A stretch of DNA of 64,000 nucleotides from Oscarella lobularis (lineage: Eukaryota; Porifera; Homoscleromorpha; Homosclerophorida; Oscarellidae), in NCBI RefSeq assembly GCF_947507565.1, contig NC_089175.1:1973733-2037732 (forward strand). The letters run 5' to 3'. The position numbers were made by a program, and so were the translations under genes. This document shows, in pieces, positions 1 to 9,409 of this stretch. The notes under the pieces were generated by a model that saw only the letters and a list, made by a program, of their open reading frames with translations, did not search any database and had not been told where the DNA came from. Positions within the stretch are counted from its first letter, which is position 1, and each line of letters begins with the position of its first letter.

Positions 1-62
1 ATGACATGAACTGCGACCATCGCGGGCTAATCATATTACAGTAGAGTTTGCAAATAGCCAAC

Positions 63-212
63 TTTGCTTCATTTGTTTGGAGCAAACTTTGGGTTAAACG
101 ATTAGAGCAAACTTTGCTTCAATTGTTTAGAGCAAGGTTTGCTTCAATCGTTTGGAGCAAACTTTGCTTGAAACGATTAGTGCAAACTTTGCTCCAAACG
201 ATTGAAGCAAAC
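63..212. repeat. 25-bp tandem repeat, six units
   Basis: Six contiguous 25-base units fill this stretch exactly. Each begins TTTGC or TTTGG and ends GCAAAC or GCAAGG. Two unit types alternate imperfectly: a TTCAATCGTTTGGAG core and its near reverse complement, so neighbouring units can pair as hairpins. Short open frames across it are repeat artefacts. No gene is visible from 1 to 627 otherwise. Confidence 0.9.
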
Positions 213-627
213 TGCAATCATCGAAAGCAAATCTCTCATCGAAAGCAAGTGAATCGATTTTGGCGGTTTCGGCGCTCCATATCGGCGCTCCATACATACG
301 GTGGGTCCATGTCGTGACTCGTAGAAAAAGCATCAGAACTTATGCGAGTTTGAGACGTCACCGGGTAGACCTAAATTTAGCCTCGTCCCCACCACTCGGG
401 TAGTGAGTGAGGCTAAAAGATAATGCATGCTCCGAATACCGACAATATCATCATCATCATATGTGTCTCTTTCGCAACATAGTTGATTTTTTCTTATGTT
501 TTAGAGATAATCTACACGCCCTGCACTCCTTGGCAACAGGCGGAGCAGTCAGTGAGTTTCGACACGTCATTTCCTCGGGGTAATACCCAAGCACGCAACG
601 TTGCTTTAACGCTTTTCTTGTGAGATT

Positions 628-1809
628 ATGCCAAGAAATCCGTCCGTCAACAACACTACTGTACCAGTGTCCGTGTGCAGCAATCAATACGGCAATGTAA
701 CGTATCTCGCCTCCATCCAAGCCACCATTTTTCACGACAATGCATCCAACGTAACTATCAACGGCCAGATGGGCTACGTGTGGCTTGCTTTCACTGTAGT
801 TATTCTTGTTGCCAACGTTCTCGTCTTGCTGGGACGCTGCATCCGTCGCAAAGAAGATCGCAGCAGCATACCGTCGATTCTCATTATCAACCTAGCTGTA
901 GTGGATTTTCTCCTTGGTGTTCAAATGCTTATATATACGATTCTCTTCAAATGGCCGTGCCTTTTACTTGGAAATCCGAAATCATTTAGTCTAATTCAAA
1001 TACTCTGTACAGTTTCCGCCTTGATTGAAATGATCAGCATACCACTGTCAGGACTAATAACAACAACGATAGCCTTCTACTACACAATGGCTATTTGGCG
1101 TATGTTTTGCATTGGTCCAGCTTTTGTTCAAGGAATTGATTTTTCGCGTACAAAAATAGCTGTTGGGCTTATCATTGAATGGACTCTGGCGATTGTTGTT
1201 GGAAGTGTTATGGCAGCGTCTATTAACAAACCGGGATTTTTAGTCAGAAAAGAATTGCCAATATTCACGTCAGCAGGCGAGACTATCATTCAAGAGAACT
1301 ACATCTTGATGGCTTGCGTGCCAATCGTAAACGTAGGAAGCTTGCACAAGGATCATTCCCCGCTTCAAGAGACGGTAACTGGAATTCCCCTTGTTGTAAC
1401 TTTCACTCTTTTGGTGCTGAGTTTTTTAGCTGCTGTTGCTTATACTGGCATCCTAGTAGGATATCGACCTCAATCACAACTTGAGGTCAGTATCCTGAGT
1501 GTTAGGCATCTCCGTTTAAGGCTTGCCGTCGTTGCGTTTCTTCCAGTCATTATTTGGATTGCGTATGTTCTCCTTGTGTTGCAAGGACTAACATTTGCTT
1601 CACTGATGATTATTTCTACTCTGGCAATTGTCAACCCGTTTGCGCTAACAATAATTTCATCGCAGTTCCTTAGAAGTGTTCAGAATTTTTGGATTGTAAC
1701 CTGCAAGAAGGTACATTCCGCTGGAGAGACTCCGGTGCTGCGATCAGCGTTATTTCCCACCAGTAGTAGCAATGAATTTAATATTGAAACTGGCAGTACC
1801 GAATTGTGA
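628..1809 (+). CDS. Rhodopsin-like seven-transmembrane receptor, copy 1
   Basis: Intronless 393-residue integral membrane protein with seven hydrophobic segments, presumably a plasma-membrane G-protein-coupled receptor. TM1 lies near residues 48-70. TM2 carries the class A-like NLAVVDFLLGVQ signature near residue 90, and TM7 carries a NPFALT motif, a variant of NPxxY. The N-terminus has several NxT/NxS sites and is only about 45 residues, with no leucine-rich or other ectodomain. The DRY motif after TM3 is absent; the corresponding text is AFYYT. Ligand unknown. It is the first and most divergent of three tandem paralogues (others at 3422 and 4757). Its C-terminal tail differs from the RFKCGKP tail of the other two, and a tail of that type lies just downstream out of frame. 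The ATG at 628 is the first in-frame start. Confidence 0.85.
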   Translation: MPRNPSVNNTTVPVSVCSNQYGNVTYLASIQATIFHDNASNVTINGQMGYVWLAFTVVILVANVLVLLGRCIRRKEDRSSIPSILIINLAVVDFLLGVQMLIYTILFKWPCLLLGNPKSFSLIQILCTVSALIEMISIPLSGLITTTIAFYYTMAIWRMFCIGPAFVQGIDFSRTKIAVGLIIEWTLAIVVGSVMAASINKPGFLVRKELPIFTSAGETIIQENYILMACVPIVNVGSLHKDHSPLQETVTGIPLVVTFTLLVLSFLAAVAYTGILVGYRPQSQLEVSILSVRHLRLRLAVVAFLPVIIWIAYVLLVLQGLTFASLMIISTLAIVNPFALTIISSQFLRSVQNFWIVTCKKVHSAGETPVLRSALFPTSSSNEFNIETGSTEL

Positions 1810-1828
1810 AAGCACACGCCTATAAAAA

Positions 1829-1912
1829 GTTGTGGTGCGTTTCAAGTGTGGAAAACCATCATCTATTGAAGATATTGCAAGGAGTCAACTTTTGTCCTCA
1901 TATGTCCTGTAA
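1829..1912 (+). pseudogene. GPCR C-terminal tail remnant
   Basis: Beginning 20 bases after the stop of receptor copy 1, in another frame, the sequence encodes VVVRFKCGKPSSIEDIA and then a stop. This matches the RFKCGKP-x-P-x-EDM tail of the receptors at 3422 and 4757. It looks like the leftover end of another receptor copy. An alternative spliced tail for copy 1 cannot be excluded, but no suitable donor and acceptor are evident. Confidence 0.6.
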
Positions 1913-2122
1913 ATTGTGTTTCCAAACCGATTGCTGTTCACTTGAGTATTGATAAACGTGAATGCTTTGTTCAAGACACTAAACGTTGTGCTGGGATTGA
2001 ATCATTAGTCTGGCTTCTTCATAACGTAAAGACATGCAATCATATAACAATGCTGATGATCACCTTGCAGTTTTCATATAGGTATAATGTTGCAGCTAGT
2101 AATAACATAATGAGATTTTAGG

Positions 2123-2975
2123 TCACAAGGACGGTAAATCCACGTACCCTAAAAAACCTCTTCCGGACCATTTTTTTGGTATCAAACCAAGTCGAATTTC
2201 TTCACCATCTCTTAAGATTTTAATCCAGACTTTTGTCTACATGCAAACGTGCTACATCCTCATCATCGGCGTCGTCCTACTCCTTACTCCTTCGCTGTTT
2301 TTCACTAGCTCCCCTACGTCTTGAAGACTACGAAAATTTTCCGCATTTATGCTACCGAACTCAAGAACGCAGTCGCCAACTTTCAACTCCTATAAATTCT
2401 CGACCTAGAGCAATAGAAGCACTGTGCAATGCACGAAACGCACGCAAACAGATGCAGGTGAATTTTCAGACACAAGATTGACTTTCAGAAACGGTTTACG
2501 CAAACCCAAATTCCTATCATCTAAAGAACTCCGTATCAGATCATTTAACCACTGACTATGACCTATTTGCTGCTTTGCCTTCAGAGTCTTTGTTTTTGTC
2601 TGTGTCGTCGCGTTCGCGCGCGTGCATTGCGTGAAGACTGCGTTCGATTTGGGACATGAGCGATTTATGATCATTGTGCAGACCTACAAATTTTTTCATT
2701 GAATTTGGTAGGTAAGCGTGGCCGTGGACTTACGTATGATTTTATTTCGAGCTGTTCGGACCGAATAGATGTCGATGTCGGCTCGAGGAAAGCCTTCTGT
2801 GTCCACCAAAGGCTCGTTCATTCCCACGCCCTTTTGCTAAGCGGAGAACAGGTGTTGGTCGACTCGTGCATCTTTGTTGTATAGCTACCGAGTCTAATAC
2901 GTCTGACAAAGCCTTAATTTCAGCTTCTATAGCATCCTTTTGTGCGATCAAGTCGCGAACGTCGGAATGAGCCAT
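2123..2975 (-). CDS. PSMD9: 26S proteasome non-ATPase regulatory subunit 9 (p27, PDZ chaperone)
   Basis: PSMD9 is a cytosolic/nuclear assembly chaperone of the 19S proteasome base (Rpt subunits). The model has six exons: 2975-2889, 2830-2734, 2683-2563, 2513-2450, 2389-2288 and 2236-2123, giving 194 residues, close to the family length. The N-terminal helix reads [16 protein letters not shown], followed by the hallmark VGMNEPLVD and [10 protein letters not shown] segments. The PDZ region begins [15 protein letters not shown] and ends in the conserved [11 protein letters not shown] block. All five introns are 49-60 bp, GT-AG, and the phases agree. It sits on the opposite strand between two receptor genes, and the receptor remnants on both sides suggest the receptor array has rearranged around it. 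Confidence 0.9.
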
Positions 2976-3089
2976 CACTAGTGACGCGCGCTAGAAAAGA
3001 TCAACACAGAGACACAAGGCGAAGAGTCAGGCAAAAAGGAATCAACAAAGGCTGCCTAGCCAACTATTCACTTCGTCAAAATCTCGCCT

Positions 3090-3222
3090 GCACAGTGTCC
3101 GTACGCTGCAATCAATCTACGGCAATATGACCTCCATCCAAGCCACCATTTTGGAGACAATGCATCCAGCGTGACTATCAACAGTCAAACTGGCTATCTG
3201 GTGCTTGTTTTCACTGAAATGT
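3090..3222 (+). pseudogene. GPCR 5' fragment (decayed copy of receptor 1)
   Basis: The stretch reading CAGTGTCCGTACGCTGCAAT and onward through ATCAACAGTCAAACTGGCTA is clearly alignable to bases about 665-800 of receptor copy 1 (the extracellular start and the beginning of TM1). It carries substitutions, a small deletion and no continuing frame. It is a relic of a further tandem receptor copy that was lost. The remaining bases up to 3421 hold nothing else recognisable. Confidence 0.75.
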
Positions 3223-3421
3223 ACCTGTCGAAGAGAAGTTATTGAAGAGAAAAGGACGTTCTCTGGCATGGAAGCTCGTGATGAAGATGACCATCAATCA
3301 ATCATCCATTATGGAAAACCCTCTTAGATGTTGCTCTTAGAATAAACAAAATAATCACATTGATTCACGTTGATTTCTCCAAGTCCCCCCTACGCAATTC
3401 GAAGTCCAACCTGTGTTACTG

Positions 3422-4555
3422 ATGATGATGCCTTCTTTCAACAACACGACCCTGGCCAATCCGCACGTACCACTATGTGCAAAGATGTTCGATCCCCACA
3501 CAGTCTACGTGGTCTACGACATGCAATTCTCGCCTCGCATGGAAACCGAAACGGGCTACGCCTGGGCGACCCTAACAGCGCTCATTCTCATTGGGAACCT
3601 CTTCGTTCTTCTGTGGCGCTGCACGCGTTCTCGCGAGCAACGAAACAGCGTACCATCCATTCTGGTCATCAATCTCGCCACAGCAGATCTTCTTCTCGGC
3701 GTTCAAATGCTCCTCTATCTACTTCTCTTCAAATGGCCCTGTCTCCTGCTCGCCGATCCTAATCTCTTTGACGTCGCCGAGAGAATGTGCGTGGTTTCCG
3801 CGGGGATTCAATCAGCCTGTTTTCCTCTCTCGGCAATGATAACGGCAACGATTGCCTTCTACTACACGACAATACTATTTAGTTATCGTCATTGCAGCTG
3901 GTCGAAACAATGCGTAATCGGCTTACTTCTCAGCGAATGGATCGCGGCAATTGTGATGGGAGTCATGCAAGCGTTCAGGTACCATTCGCGTGATGTCGTT
4001 CCGCCGTTCCGAACGGGAGGAACGACCGAAACGCCGGACGCAGAGCAAACCGTCGAAGCGGAACGCTATAACTCGCTCATGTGCATCCCAATGGCCTACA
4101 CGAAAGATACAGATGATATGAGAATTTCCTTCCGGAGCACTTTCTATATAAATATTGGGATACTTGTACTGCTCTTTTTAGCGGTTATCGCCTGCGTTGC
4201 GACGCTGATTCAACTGCGAAGTGTGACTAAGAAGAGCACGGATACGTCGATTGTGATGGGCGTGGGATTGAGGCTTATTGCCACGTCTTTTTTGACGTTT
4301 GCTTTTTGGGCTGTATACATTCCGCTGCAGGAAACGGGACGCAATTTCGACTCTCTTATTATTCTTTCGATGGTAGGAGTTGCAAATCCATTAATTTTTA
4401 CTCTGTCTTCCAAGCCGTTTTACCGCTCCGTGCGTAAATTGTGGATCGTTCTGCGCTTCAAATGCGGAAAGCCAATGCCGTTTGAGGATATGGAGAACTA
4501 TTCTATAACAGAAACGGGAATGCTGGCTAGCGAAATATATGAGTCTACAAACTAA
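3422..4555 (+). CDS. Rhodopsin-like seven-transmembrane receptor, copy 2
   Basis: Intronless receptor of about 377 residues with seven hydrophobic segments. TM2 has NLATADLLLGVQ, TM7 has NPLIFT, and the tail begins RFKCGKP. The extracellular N-terminus is about 45 residues. As in its neighbours the DRY box after TM3 is missing (AFYYT). Three ATG codons lie in a row at 3422, 3425 and 3428, and any could be the start. It is much closer to copy 3 (4757) than to copy 1, so these two are the younger duplicates. Class A-like GPCR of unknown ligand; orthology to a named receptor cannot be judged by eye. Confidence 0.85.
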   Translation: MMMPSFNNTTLANPHVPLCAKMFDPHTVYVVYDMQFSPRMETETGYAWATLTALILIGNLFVLLWRCTRSREQRNSVPSILVINLATADLLLGVQMLLYLLLFKWPCLLLADPNLFDVAERMCVVSAGIQSACFPLSAMITATIAFYYTTILFSYRHCSWSKQCVIGLLLSEWIAAIVMGVMQAFRYHSRDVVPPFRTGGTTETPDAEQTVEAERYNSLMCIPMAYTKDTDDMRISFRSTFYINIGILVLLFLAVIACVATLIQLRSVTKKSTDTSIVMGVGLRLIATSFLTFAFWAVYIPLQETGRNFDSLIILSMVGVANPLIFTLSSKPFYRSVRKLWIVLRFKCGKPMPFEDMENYSITETGMLASEIYESTN

Positions 4556-4644
4556 AACCCTGTCGCTGCTTCTGTGACCATGACTGAGATTAGCCGCCGA
4601 CCACGGACATACTGCTAGAGTAAATTTTTAGCACGGTTTCATAG

Positions 4645-4650
4645 AATAAA
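4645..4650 (+). terminator. Polyadenylation signal of receptor copy 2
   Basis: A canonical AATAAA lies about 90 bases after the stop of receptor copy 2 and about 107 bases before the start of copy 3. Confidence 0.5.
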
Positions 4651-4756
4651 ATTGTGAATGCCTACGCCTGCACGCCACCGCATCCCAGCGCGATTCAACT
4701 TAATTCTCCTCCTACACAATCGCGTATACGTATACGTACGCTAGCCCATTCGACTG

Positions 4757-5905
4757 ATGCCAGCGACTACCAACGCGACAGTGACCGACGCACCGGACAC
4801 GGTGACGCGACTATGCACAAAAGACGTTGACTCAAACACAACGTACGCCGTCTACGATGACTTCTACCCGCTCTCCGGTATGGAAACCGAAAAGGGCTAC
4901 GCCTGGCTACTCTGCACCGCGCTCATTCTCGTTGGAAACGTCTTCGTTCTGCTGTGGCGTTGCACGCGTCGTCGCGAGCAACGAAACAGCACGCTCTCCC
5001 TTCTCGTCGTCAATCTCGCAACGGCCGATTTTCTTCTCGGTATTCAAATGCTCGTCTATCTGCTTCTCTTCAAATGGCCCTGTCTACTGCTCGCCGATCC
5101 TAATCTCTTCGACGCGACCGAGAAACTGTGCACGATTTCCGCGTCGATTCAAATAATCAGCATGCTTCTGTCGGGAATGATAACGGCAACAATAGCCTTT
5201 TATAATACCACGGCAATATTTATTCGTTGTTGTCACTGTCGTCCCCAGTGCTCGCGCAAGGGAATACTGGTCGTGCTTCTCCTCGAATGGGTGGCTGCGA
5301 TCGCAATAGGAGTTTTTCTAACACTCGAATATTTACAAGTGACGCCGTTCAGAATGCGAGGATCAATAAAGGAGCCGATTCCGGGGAAACGAAGAATCGC
5401 GGAACACTATAACTCGCAGCTCTGCGTACCTATGGTCTACACGAGTGGAATTCTCAACGGACTGCAAAGGATATTCAGTATACCCTTCTTCATCAGTCTC
5501 GCCGTGCTTCTGCTTCTCTTTCTAGCCTCTATCGCCTACGTCACCATGCTGATTCAAATGCGAAAAGTGAGCCATGTAGGCATGGATAGGTCTGCTGCGA
5601 TCGGTTTGGGACTGAGGCTCGTCGTCATTGCGTTTCTCACGTTCGCCTGTTGGATTGCCTATATTCCGCTCGTAATGAAGCAGCGCACTTTCGAGTCGCT
5701 CGTCGTTCTTTCGACGATGGCAATTTCGAACCCACTCGTTTTCACGATTTTTTCAAAGCCGTTTTTCGTCTCCGTGCGTAATGTGTGGATTGCTCTGCGC
5801 TTCAAGTGCGGAAAGCCGTTGCCGCTCGCAGATATTTCCGAGAGTCCGCTCATGTCGACGGAAATTCCTGGCAGCGAAAGCGAAAGCTATATATCTACAA
5901 ACTAA
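4757..5905 (+). CDS. Rhodopsin-like seven-transmembrane receptor, copy 3
   Basis: Intronless 382-residue receptor. TM1 begins after GYAWLL near residue 48. TM2 has NLATADFLLGIQ, TM7 has NPLVFT, and the tail begins RFKCGKP and ends ESYISTN. The N-terminus carries NxT sites (NATVT) and no globular domain. DRY is replaced by AFYNT. Sequence and length are close to copy 2, only about 200 bases upstream, so the pair looks like a local tandem duplication. The first ATG is used. Confidence 0.85.
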   Translation: MPATTNATVTDAPDTVTRLCTKDVDSNTTYAVYDDFYPLSGMETEKGYAWLLCTALILVGNVFVLLWRCTRRREQRNSTLSLLVVNLATADFLLGIQMLVYLLLFKWPCLLLADPNLFDATEKLCTISASIQIISMLLSGMITATIAFYNTTAIFIRCCHCRPQCSRKGILVVLLLEWVAAIAIGVFLTLEYLQVTPFRMRGSIKEPIPGKRRIAEHYNSQLCVPMVYTSGILNGLQRIFSIPFFISLAVLLLLFLASIAYVTMLIQMRKVSHVGMDRSAAIGLGLRLVVIAFLTFACWIAYIPLVMKQRTFESLVVLSTMAISNPLVFTIFSKPFFVSVRNVWIALRFKCGKPLPLADISESPLMSTEIPGSESESYISTN

Positions 5906-6240
5906 TAGATACGTTCATTTTAACACGACTATTAGTGTTCTAATGACAAATTACAGTAATTAGAAGAAAACTTATTACTGTAGTATATCGCTGTACCTCA
6001 AAAGGAGCCCATTCACCATCATTGACATTCCCCGCGAGATTGCGGTTATTGCGTTGATTCTAGCTTGTCGTCGCTTGTTTTCAGGCATTTTGAATCCGGA
6101 AAAGTGACATCTACGATCAAACGTAACTCATTATTTCATGTGTCCCATTTAAAAACTGGTTGTACTTTCAGCACCAGGCAAAAAATTATAAAAGGCTTAC
6201 TGTATGTACAAAAGAAACTCCAAAAAAGAAACAGAAACAA
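5906..6240. other. Intergenic, convergent gene ends
   Basis: The 3' flanks of receptor copy 3 and of the BCL3-like gene on the other strand meet here. No further coding or RNA feature is visible. Confidence 0.6.
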
Positions 6241-8018
6241 CTAAACTTTTTTCTTATCAGCACTCCTTAGCAATTGCTTGATCTGAAACAAAGACAGAGA
6301 GAGGAATTTCCAATCCAACAAATGCTCACTTATGCACTTACTGTAGACGACGCCGCTAAATCAATAGGTGTGAATCCTTCAACATTAGAAACACGCGCGT
6401 TGGCACCCGACTCCAACAGAATTCTGACCACATCGACGGAATGATTGGCAACAGCCATGTGCAGTGCCGTCGAACCGCCGTCATTCGCGACGTTCGTGAG
6501 GGCGCCGTTTTGAAGCAAGAACTGTATCATTTCAGTGGAACCACTCTCAACGGCAACATGTAGGGGAGTCATTCCACTTTTCCCATCCTGGGGAAGAGAT
6601 GTAAATATGTATTGACAAATAGGGTTCATATAACTTATTACCTTTGCATTTATATTGGCTCCGAGACGTAAGAGCAATTCGACTAGGGGTAAATTAGGAG
6701 ACCGTGTGCCAATGTGAAGGGCAGTAAATCCTAAGGGGATTAAATTCCCAAATAATTTTCCCTCACCCCCACTAATCAATAATCGATTTCTTGCCATCAA
6801 AATTTTTGATTTCTAAATCTGGAGGCGGATTTTTCGCCTGAGCAATTGCCTGCAGCGAAGCGAGATTTCCCATAATGATTGCCTGATGCACGCACGTGCG
6901 TCCGAGTCGATCCGGGAGATTTGCATTCGCCCCGCCATTGACAAGAATCAAAACCAATTGAGGTTGATTTGTTAGAACAGCAATATGAAGCGGAGTCTTG
7001 AGAAAGAAAAAATAAATAAGCATATTAATTAGGAATTATTAGTCCAATTCGATTACCTGTCTGAGATAATTATAAATGTCTAGGTTCATTTTCGCACCAC
7101 TGATTAGAGATACTAGGTACGATACGAGAGGAGCGTTCTCTTGAGCCACGGCCAAATGAAGAGGCCTTTCGAAAAGAGCCAATTCCATTATACAGCATAT
7201 TTAGGATGTAATGACTCTCACGTGTCTCCGTCTTCGTCTTGTAACGTCGCCAAGTGACATTCCGTCGCCGAAAAGAGCAAGGACGTTGCATCGAGAAACG
7301 AAGCAGATGGCGCCGGTTGTGATTCTGACGTCATCGGAACTTCGGATTTCTCCTTTTCGTTTTCTCCTGCTTTTTGTTTTTGTTTTTGTTCTTCTTCTTC
7401 TTCTTCTTCTTCGCGTATAGGACTTTGAGAGGATTCTTCCATTGGCTGTGAACTCGACGAGGGCCCATCCTTTGGAGGACCTTGCCTGCTGCTCCCTTGT
7501 GAACTCTGATTCGTTTGATCGCTAACAAACCCCGAGTCGGCTGCTCGCTCATTCGCCGTATTGAGAGAAGCCGGCAGACCGAGAGTCCGAGAATTCGGAT
7601 TCGGAGACAACACGAGCGGTTGCGATGGCGGTTGCTGGGCAACCGATACGGGAACAGGAATCGGCGGAGGAGGTAGCGGTGGCGAAGGAAGTACGCGAGG
7701 GTCAAAAGTGGGAGGAGAAACGGGTGGAAACGCATAAGGCAAACGATAGCCGGAAATAAAAGGATTGTACATGGGATGAATGAACGTGGCTGGCGGATAC
7801 TGCGGCCGAGCCATGAGCAACGGCGAAAAATACGGCACGGGTGCCGTCGGCGCCGGCGGATAGCGCAACTGCGGCAACGACGCCGGTGCGACGGCAGTGG
7901 GTGACGTCGGCGACGAGTCCCGTATGACCGGCGGCGATTCTACGTCATCTAATTTAAATAAACCAGGAGGGGTGAGATTAGCGGAAGAGGGCGTGGTCAG
8001 ACGCGACGGACGAGTCAT
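6241..8018 (-). CDS. BCL3-like I-kappa-B family protein (ankyrin repeats)
   Basis: Six exons: 8018-7222, 7165-7057, 6996-6795, 6730-6642, 6587-6342 and 6282-6241, giving 494 residues. Residues 1 to about 230 are rich in proline, then serine, then glutamate/lysine, with long PPxP runs. At least six ankyrin repeats follow, opening with DGDTPLHLAVAQ and then LDIYNYLRQTPLHIAV, the arrangement seen in BCL3 and I-kappa-B. Later repeats read NFDGFTALH, GMTPLHVAVE and GSTALHMAVA. Family members bind Rel/NF-kB dimers; BCL3 is nuclear and acts as a co-activator or co-repressor. I see no DSGxxS degron of the classical inhibitory I-kappa-Bs near the start, which favours a BCL3-type role. The third intron (6731-6794) has a GC donor. 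An in-frame upstream ATG at 8075 could add 19 residues. Confidence 0.85.
6731..6794 (-). other. GC-AG intron in the BCL3-like gene
   Basis: On the minus strand the exon ends AATTTTGATG, the intron begins GCAAGAAAT and ends CCCCTTAG, and the next exon begins GATTTACTGCC. Only this junction restores the ankyrin text NFDGFTALH. GCAAG is the usual consensus of minor-type GC donors. Confidence 0.85.
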
Positions 8019-8075
8019 CGTGCGTGGTACAGACAGGCATGCATGAAGAAAAAAAGGGCCGAGGCGCGAAAACAA

Positions 8076-9409
8076 ATCGAGCTCGAGCGACTTTCGACTC
8101 TTCTAGCGATGCGAGTCGTCGATTTTCGTTGTGGGCGGGGCAGCGTGCGCTAACTCGCTGGGAGTCTTCTCACCCGAGAATCGCGAAAACGACGTCGATT
8201 AGTGGTGATTCCATGCATCGTTTCTCGTGCACGAGTTGGCGCTTATGGGCTCGTCTTATTATCTCGCTCGCGTTCTATTTCTGATCGTGCGCTTTTTTTC
8301 CCTCGGTCGCGCTACCTTTTTCCGGTTTCGGGGCTTTCTTTCGTCGTCGTTTCTTGCGCGATGACGCGTCCGTTGACTGGATTTCGTTCGCCGAACGTTT
8401 TGCAGTCGCTTCGCCGGATGGCGGCGAAGCGCGCTCCTTGTCCGTCGTCGCGAACGGCGGTGCGTGGACGAATGGCACGCCGCTTCGATCGAGCGCCATC
8501 ACCGGATTATAGCGAGACGCCGCTTTCGTTTCGCTTTCCGTCGACATGAGGGAAAGGGAGACGAGACGAGACTTCGGATAGTACACGACGAACTCTGTCG
8601 CAGCCCCGAGAAGGTGTTTTCCCTTCGCTGCCTAGCAAAACTCGGGACTTTCCCCCACGCGCGAAGTTCGCCGAAATGAGTCGATACGGGAATGATTCTT
8701 AGAGTATCCGGGAACGACAGAAAAAAATGTTTTTTTCCGATTTAGCAGGCGATTGAGGCTTCTTCTCCTCTAGAAGCGAAGCCGAAAGAGTCTAATAACC
8801 TTAGATCTCGACCTGAGGCTTCCTAAAAATTCGACTTGAGAAATTACGGAGGATGTACGTCAACAATGGAAGAAAATCGATTGACGCTGTAGTGAAACCA
8901 TTCTCAAGCAGAAATCTGGAATCTATCGGTGAGAATATAGCACATTAGATTTTAGTGGCATTTTTATGTCACTGGAATTGAGCTGTGTTGTAACACTCTT
9001 GGATTTGCACACACAGTCAAGCACCAGTGATAAAGAAACATGGCTAAGACTGAATAAAAGATTGATTAATTAATGCCATCATCAATCTCACTTTCAAATC
9101 TTATTCTACAGTGTTCTTTTATTTCTAGTCACTTCAACTGATTGTGGATCAAATAATTGATCAAGCTACTGCAGCTCAGAATTGCATTGTTTATCGATAG
9201 GTCCAGTGACAGCATTTGGATGCACAGACTTTGATGATTTGATGAAACTTTTTTAGCATACTCAGCATAGCATAGACTATCATTATAAAATTGTGTTTCG
9301 CTTACTTGGTTCTTTACTGAATGATAAATCAATGAACTTGGAGTTGTTCTCTATCTCTGGGTGAAATAATTAAAAAATAATTCAAATCTTAGCGTGCGTT
9401 GTCCGAAAA
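8076..9409. other. Intergenic, mostly featureless; one possible small ORF
   Basis: Between the BCL3-like gene and the TBCC gene. The only notable open frame is on the minus strand, 8548 to 8275: a 90-residue lysine/arginine-rich polypeptide with a KKRRRKK basic cluster and no family I recognise. The rest shows no coding pattern and is AT-rich from about 8900 onward. Confidence 0.4.
8275..8548 (-). CDS. Possible small basic protein, unrecognised
   Basis: A 90-residue frame starting MSTESETKAAS and ending KKAHDQK. The N-terminal half has hydrophobic and aromatic residues (RYNPVMALDRSGVPFVHAPPF). The C-terminal half is basic (SRKKRRRKKAPK), resembling a nuclear or nucleolar signal. It lies 257 bases upstream of the BCL3-like gene in the same direction, in GC-rich sequence where chance open frames are common. 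I recognise no family; it could be non-coding promoter sequence. Confidence 0.3.

Noticed and set aside
48-333. Overlapping open frames on both strands of the first 330 bases
   Set aside because: They are translations of the 25-bp tandem repeat with no coding bias or motif.
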